This document shows, piece by piece, positions 45,153 to 53,837 of a stretch of DNA of 64,000 nt. The stretch is taken from contig NZ_CP132507.1 in the NCBI RefSeq assembly GCF_032191775.1, forward strand, positions 25,001 to 89,000, read 5' to 3'. The DNA is from Rhodoferax mekongensis (GTDB taxonomy: Bacteria; Pseudomonadota; Gammaproteobacteria; Burkholderiales; Burkholderiaceae_C). Numbering within the stretch: position 1 is the first letter of the stretch; every line of letters begins with the position of its first letter. The translations under genes and the position numbers were made by a program. Below the pieces are notes generated by a model, which worked only from the letters and a program-made list of their open reading frames with translations, did no database searches and was not told the origin of the DNA.

Positions 45153-46571
45153 TTAGCTGGTCGACTTGTTCCAGGTGGTCACCTGCTGTGCCACATAGCT
45201 ATTCAAGGCTGTGAGACTTGCCATTTTGGTATCCAGGGCCGCGTACTGCGCCTTGAGGCGGGTCTCCAGGTTGGAGGCGCGCGTATTGACTTTGGTTTGC
45301 TCGGTGGAATTGTTGTCTATGGCTTTTTTCACCGCATTGGTCTTGTTGGTGACCGTGCCAGTGGCTGCCAATAGACCATTGGCAAAATCCTTGATACGCA
45401 GACCAAAGCCGTTCGTTGCGTCCGAGCCACCGAAATTGGTGAACAGCAATTGGAGGTTGGCGACATCACTGAAGGCCGAAGTCAATCTGGTGCTGTTGAG
45501 CTCGAGGTCTCCCCCCAGCTTTGCGCTGATTCCGATGTCAGCAAGTCTGGAAAAAGTGGAGCCCGTTGAAGACGTGGACCCCATGAGATTTCGCAGCGCC
45601 CGCTGCAAGCCTGTGGCAACGGAATCGCCTTGCAGAGGACCTGCTGTTTTGGTGGCGGCGTCATAGGCCGTGGAGTCGTTCAGTGTCTGATTCAGCGCGT
45701 TGTATGCGCTGATGAAGTCCTGAATGTTCTTCGTCATGGCGGCAGTGTCCTTGGCTACGGTGACATCCACGGCGGTCGTTGTGACTTGTGACAGCGTCAA
45801 CGTCAGACCGTCGACAACGTTGGTCAACGTATTTTTGGAAGATGAGACGGCGACGCCATTGATCGTGGCTTCTGCATTTTGCGGCGCCTGGTTCTGCGCC
45901 ATGGCGAAGTTGCCTATGGTGTAGGACAAGCGGGACAAGTTGGATGGAACACTGATCGTGCCTCCGGCACCCTCGGTAGCCGTCACGGTAAATGCGCCGT
46001 CAGATCCTGTGTTGGTGGCTCGCAGCATCAAGTTGACCTTGCCCGAGCCGTCAGAAATGACACTCGCCGCGACGCCCAAGCCGGGGACTGCATTGATCTT
46101 GGCAGCGATCTGGGCCAGCGTACCTTCGCCGTCCGCGATGTTGATGTCTACCGCGGCATTGGAGCCGACTTTGATCGACAAAGTGCCATAACCCAGCTGG
46201 TCTGTGGCTGCGGGCAGCGCCGTGCTGCCGACGGTAGTCGGAAGTGCCAAGGACTGCGCTTTGGCCAACTTGGACACCTCTATGCTGTACGAAGCGGCTG
46301 CAGCCCCCGTCCCCGCCGTGGCCGATACCGCAGCGGTATTGGAGGAGGTTGCGGTGGTCCCTTTCCAATTGAGCACACTGGCCAGCTTGGAAGCGGCCGA
46401 CGACAGGGTGGAGACTTGGGACTGAATGACCCCTACCGTGGAGAGCTGCGTCTGGAGCGCGGAAGCTTTGCTCTGCAAGGATTTGAGCGGCTGCTTTTCC
46501 AAGGCTGATAGCTGGGAAATGATGCTGGTCACATCCAGCCCACTGCCCAAACCTGTTGATGAAATAGCCAT
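45153..46571 (-). CDS. fliD: FliD, flagellar filament cap protein
   Basis: FliD forms the pentameric cap that inserts flagellin at the filament tip. The 472-residue product starts with the typical MAISSTGLGSGLDVTSII and a coiled coil (LEKQPLKSLQSKASALQTQL), contains the variable outer domains and a flagellin-IN-like stretch (IAAKINAVPGLGVAASVISD), and ends with a coiled coil (VNTRASNLETRLKAQYAALD ... LNSYVAQQVTTWNKS). It has its own sigma-28 promoter. Confidence 0.95.
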   Translation of the reverse strand: MAISSTGLGSGLDVTSIISQLSALEKQPLKSLQSKASALQTQLSTVGVIQSQVSTLSSAASKLASVLNWKGTTATSSNTAAVSATAGTGAAAASYSIEVSKLAKAQSLALPTTVGSTALPAATDQLGYGTLSIKVGSNAAVDINIADGEGTLAQIAAKINAVPGLGVAASVISDGSGKVNLMLRATNTGSDGAFTVTATEGAGGTISVPSNLSRLSYTIGNFAMAQNQAPQNAEATINGVAVSSSKNTLTNVVDGLTLTLSQVTTTAVDVTVAKDTAAMTKNIQDFISAYNALNQTLNDSTAYDAATKTAGPLQGDSVATGLQRALRNLMGSTSSTGSTFSRLADIGISAKLGGDLELNSTRLTSAFSDVANLQLLFTNFGGSDATNGFGLRIKDFANGLLAATGTVTNKTNAVKKAIDNNSTEQTKVNTRASNLETRLKAQYAALDTKMASLTALNSYVAQQVTTWNKSTS

Positions 46572-46636
46572 ACCGAACCTCCAGACTGTTGCCAGCCACG
46601 ATTATGGAGAGGCACTGTCACCTCTAAAGGCTCAAT

Positions 46637-46663
46637 TAATCGGCAATCACCCGTCAAACTGAA
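46637..46663 (-). promoter_or_regulatory. Sigma-28 promoter of fliD
   Basis: Minus strand: -35 TTCAGTTT (46656-46663, 6 of 8), 11-base spacer, -10 GCCGATTA (46637-46644, 7 of 8 to GCCGATAA). The predicted start lies about 60 bases before the fliD ATG. FliD is a standard FliA target, so motif and context agree. Confidence 0.8.
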
Positions 46664-46673
46664 ATCCATCGCC

Positions 46674-46712
46674 CATAAAAAAAGCAACAACCGGATGAAC
46701 GGTTGTTGCTTT
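46674..46712 (-). terminator. Intrinsic terminator of the 46754-48208 flagellin gene
   Basis: A perfect 13-bp stem, arms 46681-46693 and 46700-46712 with a 6-base loop, starts about 40 bp after the flagellin stop. In the minus direction it is followed by a run of seven T. This is a strong rho-independent terminator separating fliC from fliD. Confidence 0.9.
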
Positions 46713-46753
46713 GCAAGTTGTATCGGCCGCTGTGAGCGGCCGACGGGTGTCGC

Positions 46754-48208
46754 TTAACGCAACAGAGCCAGCACGCCCTGCGGCAACTGGTTCGCCTGAG
46801 CGACCATCGCGGTGCCAGCCTGCTGCAGGATCTGCGAGCGGGACAGGTTGGCAGTTTCTGCTGCGAAGTCTGCGTCCTGGATACGTGAACGCGATGCAGA
46901 CAGGTTTTCGCTGGAAGTCTGCAAGTTGGTCACCGTGGACTCAAAGCGGTTTTGCACAGCACCCAATGCAGCGCGCTGGTCGCTGATCTGGGCCAGAGCG
47001 GCGTCGACTACTTTCAAGGCACTGTTGGCGCCGGTGACGGTACTCACCGACAAGGCAGCCACGGTGCTCAAAGAGCTTCCATTGGAGGCTGCCGCCAGCA
47101 AGGTCGTACCAGTATCGGTAGCAATCGAGAATCCAGACTTGGCATCAAAAGTGAGCTTTCCGCCAATAGTTGCAGTATCAGTTCCCAGAGCTGCGGTTGC
47201 TCCGCCGGTAGCTCCGGTCACTGTCGCGGTACCGATACCATCTGTAGCGGCTGCTTGCGTCGAGTCGATCTTGATGTCATTACCCTCCAAATCGGTCAGT
47301 ACCAAGTTGCCGGCTTTGTCCGAAGTTGCAGTGATATTGGTAAGGCTGGACTGCGCATTGATGGCTTTGGCAATCGCTGACAAATCGGTAGCGTCGCTCA
47401 CTGTAGCGGAGATGGCTACCGCTGTTGTGTTGGCGCCCTGCAGGGTAAACGAGATAGCACCCGCAGTAACGCCAGAAATAGTCGCCGTTGTTTTCGCAGT
47501 CGCAGTAATGCCAGTGGTCGCAGTGTTGGTGTTGACCTTGCCAGCAATCGACTTGGCACTCTCGTTGACGGCCACGTTCACCGTTGCGGTTGTGCCGTTT
47601 CCATTCAAAGTGAGCGCTTGTGCTGCGGTATTGTTCACCGCGGCAATAACCGCTCCGGAAATCGAACCGGCTGCCGTATTGCTGGACAATGTGTTATTCC
47701 CCAGATCCGCTGCCTTGGCGCTACCCACACCCACAGTGATGATCTGGTTGGCATTGGCGCCCACTTGGAACTGGGTACCGGTCAAGGTGCCGTCCAGCAG
47801 ATTCAAGCCGTTGAACTGGGTGGTGGTTGCCACACGGTTGATTTCAGAGGTGAGCTGGGTCACTTCGTTCTGGATGGCTTCCCGGTCGCTCGCACTGTTC
47901 GTACCGTTGGCAGACTGAACCGCCAGTTCACGGATACGCTGCAAGTTGGAAGAGATGCTGCCCAACGCGCCTTCAGCTGTCTGCGTCAGGGAAATCGCAT
48001 CATTGGAGTTACGGGCCGCTTGGGTCAGACCGCGGATCTGCGAGGTCATGCGGTCGCTGATCGCCAGACCCGCAGCGTCGTCCTTGGCGCTGTTGATACG
48101 CAAGCCGGAGGACAGGCGTTGCATGGATGTCGACAACGAAGACTGGGACATCGACAAGTTGCGTTGTGCGGTCAACGAGTTGATGTTGGTATTGATGGTG
48201 GAAGCCAT
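46754..48208 (-). CDS. fliC: Flagellin A
   Basis: A 484-residue filament subunit. The conserved D0/D1 N terminus (INTNINSLTAQRNLSMSQSS, LRINSAKDDAAGLAISDRMT) and C terminus (AQISDQRAALGAVQNRFEST, ASRSRIQDADFAAETANLSR) flank an Ala/Thr-rich variable centre with two flagellin-IN-like segments (SIAGKVNTNTATTGITATAK, SAIAKAINAQSSLTNITATS). An AAGGAG site precedes the ATG. A strong sigma-28 promoter and a strong terminator bracket it. It is divergent from flagellin B, with near-identical ends and a different centre. Confidence 0.96.
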   Translation of the reverse strand: MASTINTNINSLTAQRNLSMSQSSLSTSMQRLSSGLRINSAKDDAAGLAISDRMTSQIRGLTQAARNSNDAISLTQTAEGALGSISSNLQRIRELAVQSANGTNSASDREAIQNEVTQLTSEINRVATTTQFNGLNLLDGTLTGTQFQVGANANQIITVGVGSAKAADLGNNTLSSNTAAGSISGAVIAAVNNTAAQALTLNGNGTTATVNVAVNESAKSIAGKVNTNTATTGITATAKTTATISGVTAGAISFTLQGANTTAVAISATVSDATDLSAIAKAINAQSSLTNITATSDKAGNLVLTDLEGNDIKIDSTQAAATDGIGTATVTGATGGATAALGTDTATIGGKLTFDAKSGFSIATDTGTTLLAAASNGSSLSTVAALSVSTVTGANSALKVVDAALAQISDQRAALGAVQNRFESTVTNLQTSSENLSASRSRIQDADFAAETANLSRSQILQQAGTAMVAQANQLPQGVLALLR

Positions 48209-48346
48209 TTTGGTAACTCCTTAAAAAGACTCACTTAATCCGGCGGAATGCCGATCTCAACGCCAGCATTGCTGCTGACACCATGACCGGCGCACCCCAG
48301 GAGATGCCTTCCGGACGACGAGCCCGCTATGAACCCGTTGGTTTTG

Positions 48347-48373
48347 TTTTCGGGAGTTCTCAAAAAAACTTTA
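48347..48373 (-). promoter_or_regulatory. Sigma-28 promoter of flagellin A
   Basis: Minus strand: -35 TAAAGTTT (48366-48373), identical to the consensus, an 11-base spacer, and -10 CCCGAAAA (48347-48354, 6 of 8). The start would be near 48340, giving a leader of about 130 bases. This is the best -35 match in the window. Confidence 0.85.
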
Positions 48374-48476
48374 GGTGAATCGGGAGTGGCTAGCCCATAA
48401 CACGCCGCTTTAGCCCGGAAAAATCGATTAGCCGGGCATTTACACCCCACCTCTTGCATTTAAGGGTTTACCCCTA

Positions 48477-48503
48477 TAAAGATTCTCCAAGTCGAAGGGA
48501 TAT
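48477..48503 (+). promoter_or_regulatory. Candidate sigma-28 promoter of flagellin B
   Basis: -35 TAAAGATT (48477-48484, 7 of 8), 11-base spacer, -10 AGGGATAT (48496-48503, only the GATA core matches, 4 of 8). The leader would be about 135 bases, similar to flagellin A. The weaker -10 suggests lower or later expression than flagellin A. Confidence 0.55.
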
Positions 48504-48643
48504 GGCTGCTTTTCCGGGCGTTTATCCAGTTTTTGTCAAAAACGTGAATCTCCAGAATTCATCCCATCGTTACTGATTGTCTGCGGGTAAGCAGGCTTTG
48601 CAATCGGCGGCGACGCCGGTTCATTCTTTTTAGGAGTTTCGCA

Positions 48644-50158
48644 ATGGCCTCAACTATCAACACCAATATCCAGTCGCTGACTGCGCAGCGCAATCTGTCC
48701 ATGTCGCAAGCGTCTTTGACCACCTCGATGCAACGCCTGTCTTCCGGCTTGCGTATCAACAGCGCCAAGGACGACGCTGCGGGTCTGGCGATCAGCGACC
48801 GCATGACCTCGCAGATCCGCGGCCTGAACCAGGCAGCACGCAACGCCAACGACGGCATCTCTCTGGCTCAGGTGGCTGAAGGCGCTTTGGGCAGCACATC
48901 GAGCAACTTGCAGCGTATTCGCGAACTGGCTGTGCAGGCGGCCAACGGCACCAACAGCGCGAGCGACCGTTTGGCGCTGCAACAAGAAGTGTTGCAACTG
49001 ACCACCGAAATTGCCCGCGTGGGTAACCAGACTGAATTCAACGGCTTGAAGCTGCTCGATGGCAGCTACACCACCCAACAGTTCCAGGTGGGCGCCAACG
49101 CCAACCAGACCATCGGCGTGAGCGTCACCAGTGCACGTGCCATCGACATGGGCAACAACCTGGTCAGCTCACAAACCACTGCGCCCAGCATGGCAACAGC
49201 CGCAGTGGGTGCCACGCTCGGTGCAGCTGTGAATGGTTTTGTTGCACAAACCCTGACACTGGCCGGCAACGGCACAGTCAATACGATTCCTGCAACCGGC
49301 ACCCTGACAGCCGGCAGCAGCGCCAAATCAGTTGCGACAGCAATCAACGCCTTCACGGCCTTGAGCGGGGTAACCGCTGTCGCCACCACCAAGGCAACCA
49401 TTTCCAACGTGACGACCGGCTCGGTGCAGTTTCAGCTGACAGGCTCCAACACAACCCCCATCGTTGTTTCGGCGACCGTCAATAACGCCAGCGACTTGGC
49501 ACCTTTGGCACAAGCCATCAATGCACAAAGCGGAACCACAGGTATCACTGCGGTCGCGGACAAAACAGGCAATCTGGTTTTGACCCAAGCGGATGGAGAT
49601 GACATCAAGCTTCAAAACCTGAACACCACGGGTGGACTGACCGGGGCCATCATCGTGGGCGAAGACACCTTGACACCCGTGAGTTTCCAACCAGCGACTG
49701 GCGGCACGGCCACTGCGACCTCCGACGTGGCAGTTGCCATTGGCGGCAAGGTGGCCTTGAACTCTTCCAACGGATTCACGATCTCCAGCACAGACACAAC
49801 CGGAACCTTGATCGCAGGGGGGTCGGCAGGCAGCACACTGTCTTCCGTCGCTGCCATTGACATCAGTACGCAAGCAGGTGCGAATGCCGCCTTGCTGGTC
49901 GTCGATGGTGCTCTGGCATCGGTCAGTGCCAACCGGGCGCAACTCGGTGCGGTGCAAAACCGCTTCCTGACCACGATTGAGAACTTGCAAACGAACAGCG
50001 AAAACCTGTCGGCTTCGCGGTCACGTATCCAGGACGCTGACTTTGCGATGGAAACCGCCAACTTGTCACGCACCCAGATCCTGCAGCAAGCCGGCACGGC
50101 CATGGTGGCTCAGGCGAACCAGTTGCCACAAGGCGTGTTGCAGCTACTCAAAGGCTAA
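48644..50158 (+). CDS. fliC: Flagellin B
   Basis: A 504-residue second filament subunit. The N terminus (INTNIQSLTAQRNLSMSQAS, LRINSAKDDAAGLAISDRMT) and C terminus (SANRAQLGAVQNRFLTTIEN, ASRSRIQDADFAMETANLSR) are nearly the same as in flagellin A; the variable centre differs and has a flagellin-IN-like segment (PLAQAINAQSGTTGITAVAD). A TAGGAG ribosome site precedes the ATG. A GC hairpin (about 50157-50178) follows the stop without a T run. The two genes are a duplicated head-to-head pair. Confidence 0.95.
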   Translation: MASTINTNIQSLTAQRNLSMSQASLTTSMQRLSSGLRINSAKDDAAGLAISDRMTSQIRGLNQAARNANDGISLAQVAEGALGSTSSNLQRIRELAVQAANGTNSASDRLALQQEVLQLTTEIARVGNQTEFNGLKLLDGSYTTQQFQVGANANQTIGVSVTSARAIDMGNNLVSSQTTAPSMATAAVGATLGAAVNGFVAQTLTLAGNGTVNTIPATGTLTAGSSAKSVATAINAFTALSGVTAVATTKATISNVTTGSVQFQLTGSNTTPIVVSATVNNASDLAPLAQAINAQSGTTGITAVADKTGNLVLTQADGDDIKLQNLNTTGGLTGAIIVGEDTLTPVSFQPATGGTATATSDVAVAIGGKVALNSSNGFTISSTDTTGTLIAGGSAGSTLSSVAAIDISTQAGANAALLVVDGALASVSANRAQLGAVQNRFLTTIENLQTNSENLSASRSRIQDADFAMETANLSRTQILQQAGTAMVAQANQLPQGVLQLLKG

Positions 50159-50499
50159 GTTGGGGGCCTCCCCGGCTTATGCCCGATGAGATTGTCCCGG
50201 CCCGGCGGGTCATGGGATGTTTTGCACTTTTCTTTGCGCACCCGCATGCGGGCTAGTTTGCGCACGGCCTGCAATGATCACTTCAGATATCGCGCTGGTT
50301 GCCGATATCCAAGGCACAGGTGCCGGCTCAAGCCGCCCCAGCCCCAACCCGATTCGCGCTTGTAGGATTTTTCCCTACAGGGCGTACATGCGTTTCTGAC
50401 ACGCGGATTAGCCTTCTTCTGATTCAAGTTCCGGGCCCTCCCGCCCAAAATTCGCTCCATGGTGATTTAAACAAATCGCCCCCAACCAGGAGCTGAATC
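50159..50499 (+). promoter_or_regulatory. Non-coding region upstream of flhDC
   Basis: A 341-bp stretch without a gene, between flagellin B and flhD. It contains a 12-bp palindrome CCCGCATGCGGG (50241-50252), an inverted repeat GATATCG / CGATATC (50286-50292 and 50303-50309, 10-base spacer), and a hairpin TGTAGG / CCTACA (50361-50379, 7-base loop). The ribosome site AGGAG is at 50488-50492. As the master operon of the cascade, flhDC should be a target of global regulators, and these are candidate operators. I could not assign a clear -35/-10 pair. Confidence 0.45.
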
Positions 50500-50826
50500 A
50501 TGCGTAACGAACAAATCCTCGCCGAGATCCGCGAGGCCAACATGACCTACCTCATGCTGGCACAAACCCTCATCCGCCAAGACAAAGCCGAAGCGCTTTT
50601 TCGTTTGGGTATGTCGGAAGAAGCTGCTGACCTGATCGGCGCACTCTCCCCCGCACAAATCATGCGCATTGCCTCCGGCAACATGTTGTTGTGCCGCTTC
50701 CGTGTTGATGACGACATCGTCTGGAATCTGCTGACCAACCACTCGGTCAACAAGGTCGACAACGACGCCACCACCAAGCTTCACGCCAGCATCTTGATGG
50801 CCGGCCGCTTCGCCGAAGCCGTCTAA
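50500..50826 (+). CDS. flhD: FlhD, flagellar master transcriptional regulator subunit
   Basis: FlhD with FlhC forms the heterohexamer that activates class II flagellar promoters through sigma-70. The 108-residue protein shows the family core: EIREANMTYLMLAQTLIRQD, EALFRLGMSEEAADLIGAL, and IMRIASGNMLLCRFRVDDD. The length is typical. flhC follows at 40 bp. Confidence 0.96.
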   Translation: MRNEQILAEIREANMTYLMLAQTLIRQDKAEALFRLGMSEEAADLIGALSPAQIMRIASGNMLLCRFRVDDDIVWNLLTNHSVNKVDNDATTKLHASILMAGRFAEAV

Positions 50827-50866
50827 AGCCCCCAAGCCTCACCCAATTTTGTCTAGGAGCAGCACC

Positions 50867-51406
50867 ATGGCAACCCAGAAAAGTGTTTTGAACGATTCCA
50901 AGCAAGTGGAACGCGCAGTGTCTTTGATTCAGCTGGGCGCGCGGCTGCAAGTGCTGGAGAGCGAAACCGAGTTGTCGTATGAGCGCTTGCTGCGCCTGTA
51001 CAAGGAAGTGGCAGGCCGCTCCCCCAGCAAAGGCCAACTGCCGTTCTCAACTGAATGGTTCCTGACATGGCAGCCCAATATTCATGCGTCTCTCTTCCAG
51101 AATACGTATGAGTACCTGACCAAAGTCAGCGCGATGGAAGACATCGACGCCATCATGGCGGCCTACCGGCTCTATACAGAGCAGATTTCGGCCTGTGGTG
51201 TCGAGCCCCTCTTGTCCATCACCCGTGCATGGCGTCTGGTCAAGTTCATTGACAACAACATGCTTTCCATGACCAAGTGCTCCAAGTGCGGCGGCCACTT
51301 TGTCTCGGAGGCATATGAAAACTCCCGCCATTTCGAGTGCGGACTGTGCAGTCCCCCGGCCCGCGCCGGCAAGGGTGCGTCTGCCGGAGGCATCCTGCTG
51401 CACTAA
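50867..51406 (+). CDS. flhC: FlhC, flagellar master transcriptional regulator subunit
   Basis: FlhC supplies most of the DNA contact of the FlhD4C2 activator. I use the ATG at 50867 (179 residues), which has AGGAG 7 bases upstream; a TTG start six codons earlier would put that ribosome site inside the gene. The four zinc-binding cysteines are present as Cys138, Cys141, Cys158 and Cys161 (CSKCGGHF and HFECGLC). LQVLESETELSYERLLRLYK and GQLPFSTEWFLTW are further family marks. Repeat copy C begins at its stop codon. Confidence 0.96.
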   Translation: MATQKSVLNDSKQVERAVSLIQLGARLQVLESETELSYERLLRLYKEVAGRSPSKGQLPFSTEWFLTWQPNIHASLFQNTYEYLTKVSAMEDIDAIMAAYRLYTEQISACGVEPLLSITRAWRLVKFIDNNMLSMTKCSKCGGHFVSEAYENSRHFECGLCSPPARAGKGASAGGILLH

Positions 51407-51460
51407 GCTATTAAATTGATAGCTGCTCGCGCATATTCCATGGGCGCAAGAGGCCTATTT
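51405..51460 (+). repeat. Dispersed intergenic repeat, copy C
   Basis: Third copy of the 56-bp element, beginning at the flhC stop. First hairpin GCTATTAA..TTGATAGC, then TGCTCGCGCA and TGGGCGCAAG. It lies in the 162-bp flhC-motA gap, in the same orientation as the other copies relative to the window. Confidence 0.75.
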
Positions 51461-51568
51461 GAATAGAAATTCAAGCTGGCTTCGTGGTTGGACGATATGA
51501 TAGGCAAGGGCCGAAAAGCCCCGCTGTTCAACCCTTGAAGCCACCGGCTTCCCTGTCACAATGAAGCT

Positions 51569-52426
51569 ATGTTTGTAATCGTCGGCTGGCTTATCTGTCT
51601 TGGTTGCGTCTTCGGGGTGTTTATCGCTCACGGGGGCAACATCGGCGTGGTACTGCACGCACTCCCCTTTGAGTTGATCACCATCGGGGGAGCCACTATT
51701 GGCGCTTTCGTGGCGAACAACCAAATGAAGGTCATCAAGAAAACCATGGCCGGTTTGGGTGCCTGCTTCAAAGGCAGCAAGTACACCAAAGCGCGCTATA
51801 TGGAACTCTTGGCGCTGCTGTTTGACATTCTGCAGAAGGCCCGAAAAGAGGGCCTGATGGCGATTGAAAAGGATGTGGAAGAGCCGGAGCAGTCGGAAAT
51901 CTTCAAAAAGTATCCGACCGTGGGCTCAGACCATCACGTCATCGAGTTCATTACCGACTATCTGCGCATGATGGTCTCGGGCAACTTGAACGCCCACGAG
52001 ATTGAATCCATCATGGACAGCGAGATCGAAACCCACCACCACGAAGAACACGCTGCGGTTGCTGCGATCCAGCGGATTGCAGGCGGCTTGCCCGCGTTCG
52101 GAATTGTGGCTGCGGTGTTGGGTGTGGTGAACACCATGGGTTCGGTGGGTCAACCCCCCGCTGTGTTGGGCGGCATGATCGGCTCCGCGCTGGTGGGTAC
52201 CTTCCTGGGAATTTTGCTGGCCTATGCATTTGCCGAACCCTTGGCGGGACTGCTGGAGCAAAAGGTCGAAGAAGGCAGCAAAGAATTCCAATGCATCAAG
52301 ACCACCTTGCTGGCCAGCATGCAGGGCTACAACCCATCCACCGCGATTGAATTCGGCCGCAAGGTGCTGTATTCCACGGAGCGCCCCACCTTTGGTGAGC
52401 TGGAGGCGCATGTCAAAAAGAAATAA
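51569..52426 (+). CDS. motA: MotA, flagellar motor stator protein
   Basis: MotA forms the pentameric ring of the stator and drives rotation by ion flow. The 285-residue protein has four membrane helices: two at the N terminus (FVIVGWLICLGCVFGVFIAH, LPFELITIGGATIGAFVA) and two around 170-230 (LPAFGIVAAVLGVVNTMG, IGSALVGTFLGILLAYAFAE). The cytoplasmic loop with charged residues that touch FliG lies between. Length is typical of the proton-driven MotA class. motB follows at 18 bp. Confidence 0.96.
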   Translation: MFVIVGWLICLGCVFGVFIAHGGNIGVVLHALPFELITIGGATIGAFVANNQMKVIKKTMAGLGACFKGSKYTKARYMELLALLFDILQKARKEGLMAIEKDVEEPEQSEIFKKYPTVGSDHHVIEFITDYLRMMVSGNLNAHEIESIMDSEIETHHHEEHAAVAAIQRIAGGLPAFGIVAAVLGVVNTMGSVGQPPAVLGGMIGSALVGTFLGILLAYAFAEPLAGLLEQKVEEGSKEFQCIKTTLLASMQGYNPSTAIEFGRKVLYSTERPTFGELEAHVKKK

Positions 52427-52444
52427 GAGCAGGGGTGCCTGAGC

Positions 52445-53386
52445 ATGGCCGGAGACGCCAAGAAACTCCAGCCGATCATCATCAAGCGGGTCAAGAAAGG
52501 CGGCCACGCTGCGCACGGTGGCGCCTGGAAGATTGCGTATGCCGACTTCGTGACCGCCATGATGGCCTTCTTTTTGCTGATGTGGCTGCTAGGTAGCACC
52601 ACTGAAGGCGACAAAAAAGGCATATCAGATTATTTTCAATCCCCTCTGAAAGTCGCATTGCAAGGTGGCGCAGGTGCAGGTGCCAGCAACAGTGTGATCA
52701 CCGGTGGTGGTAACGATTTGACCCAATCAGCCGGTCAATCCCGGCGCGGCGAAGGATCCGATGCCAAAGCCAAAAAAAGTGCCGGCGAACAGCGCAAGGC
52801 CGAACGCGCCAAGAAAGATGCCCAGACGCTGGCTGCGCTGGCCGCAAAAATTGCCAGCACCATCTCCAACAACCCCAAAATGGCGGAGTTCAGCTCCCAG
52901 ATCAAGCTGGAGATCACACCGGACGGACTCCAGATTCAAATCGTGGATGACCAACGGCGGCCGATGTTTGACATTGGCAGCTCCAGCGTCAAACCCTATA
53001 TGCGTGACATATTGAAAGAAATCGGGGTCACACTGGCCGACGTGGACAACAAAATCAGCCTGGACGGCCACACCGACCAGACACCCTATGGCAACGCCGC
53101 CCGCGGCTACAGCAACTGGGAACTCTCGGCGGACCGGGCCAATGCCAGTCGACGTGAACTGATCGCTGCCGGCATGCCTGAAAATAAGCTGGCACGGGTT
53201 GTAGGCATGGCGTCGAGTTTGTTGGCGGACCCTCAAAATCCCTTGAGCCCGGCAAACCGCCGCATTAGTATTCTGGTCATGACCAAAGAGGCCGAAGAAA
53301 GGCTGCTAGGTGGCGCAGTGGTTCCGCTGGAGGCGGAAACAGAGAATGTGCCGCCAGCAACAGGAAATACACAAGCCAGTCCGTGA
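52445..53386 (+). CDS. motB: MotB, flagellar motor stator protein
   Basis: MotB anchors the stator to peptidoglycan and carries the ion-binding aspartate. The 313-residue product has a basic start, one membrane helix containing Asp34 (WKIAYADFVTAMMAFFLLMW), a plug and linker region, and a C-terminal OmpA-like peptidoglycan-binding domain (ISLDGHTDQTPYG, WELSADRANASRREL, NRRISILVMTKEAEER). It forms an operon with motA and probably cheY-cheZ. Confidence 0.96.
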   Translation: MAGDAKKLQPIIIKRVKKGGHAAHGGAWKIAYADFVTAMMAFFLLMWLLGSTTEGDKKGISDYFQSPLKVALQGGAGAGASNSVITGGGNDLTQSAGQSRRGEGSDAKAKKSAGEQRKAERAKKDAQTLAALAAKIASTISNNPKMAEFSSQIKLEITPDGLQIQIVDDQRRPMFDIGSSSVKPYMRDILKEIGVTLADVDNKISLDGHTDQTPYGNAARGYSNWELSADRANASRRELIAAGMPENKLARVVGMASSLLADPQNPLSPANRRISILVMTKEAEERLLGGAVVPLEAETENVPPATGNTQASP

Positions 53387-53445
53387 AATCTCTAAAATTC
53401 AGTCATACTCGTTAAAATCGAAAACCGTACGGCCAAAGGTTACCT

Positions 53446-53835
53446 ATGTCTAAAGATTTGCGCTTTCTCATCGTCGATGACTTCTCCACCATGCGACGGA
53501 TCGTGCGAAACCTCCTGAAAGAAAGCGGCTATTCGGACGCAGATGAAGCAGAAGACGGTGTTGCGGCACTGCAAAAGCTGCGCAACAGCAGCTTCGATTT
53601 CGTGGTGAGTGACATCAACATGCCCAATATGAATGGGTTCCAATTGCTGGCAGAAATCAAGAAAGACGAAAAGCTCAAGCACATCCCCGTATTGATGGTG
53701 ACTGCTGAAGCCCGCAAGGAAGACATCGTGCTGGCTGCGCAGCAAGGCGCATCCGGCTACATCGTGAAACCTTTCACCAAGGCCACGCTGGAAGACAAGG
53801 TCAATCACATCTTGACCAAAATGGGCCTGAAGTAA
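53446..53835 (+). CDS. cheY: CheY chemotaxis response regulator
   Basis: A 129-residue single receiver, close to enteric Che[20 protein letters not shown] (acidic pair Asp12-Asp13), phosphoacceptor in [25 protein letters not shown], and the lysine of GYIVKPFT. When phosphorylated by CheA it binds FliM and reverses the motor. cheZ starts 2 bp after its stop, so this is the CheY served by the canonical phosphatase. Confidence 0.96.
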   Translation: MSKDLRFLIVDDFSTMRRIVRNLLKESGYSDADEAEDGVAALQKLRNSSFDFVVSDINMPNMNGFQLLAEIKKDEKLKHIPVLMVTAEARKEDIVLAAQQGASGYIVKPFTKATLEDKVNHILTKMGLK

Positions 53836-53837
53836 TC

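Larger units (their letters stand above)
48209..48643. other. Divergent regulatory region between the two flagellin genes
   Basis: A 435-bp non-coding stretch. It holds the sigma-28 promoter of flagellin A (48347-48373), a weaker one for flagellin B (48477-48503), and between them an inverted repeat GCCCGG (48413-48418) / CCGGGC (48432-48437) that might bind a shared regulator. Ribosome sites lie directly before both ATGs. I see no small gene in it. Confidence 0.7.

Noticed and set aside
51407..51568. Sigma-28 promoter for motA based on GCCGAAAA before the gene
   Set aside because: The -10 is good but the sequence 11 bases upstream matches only 3 of 8 -35 positions; the same bases may instead form a small hairpin.
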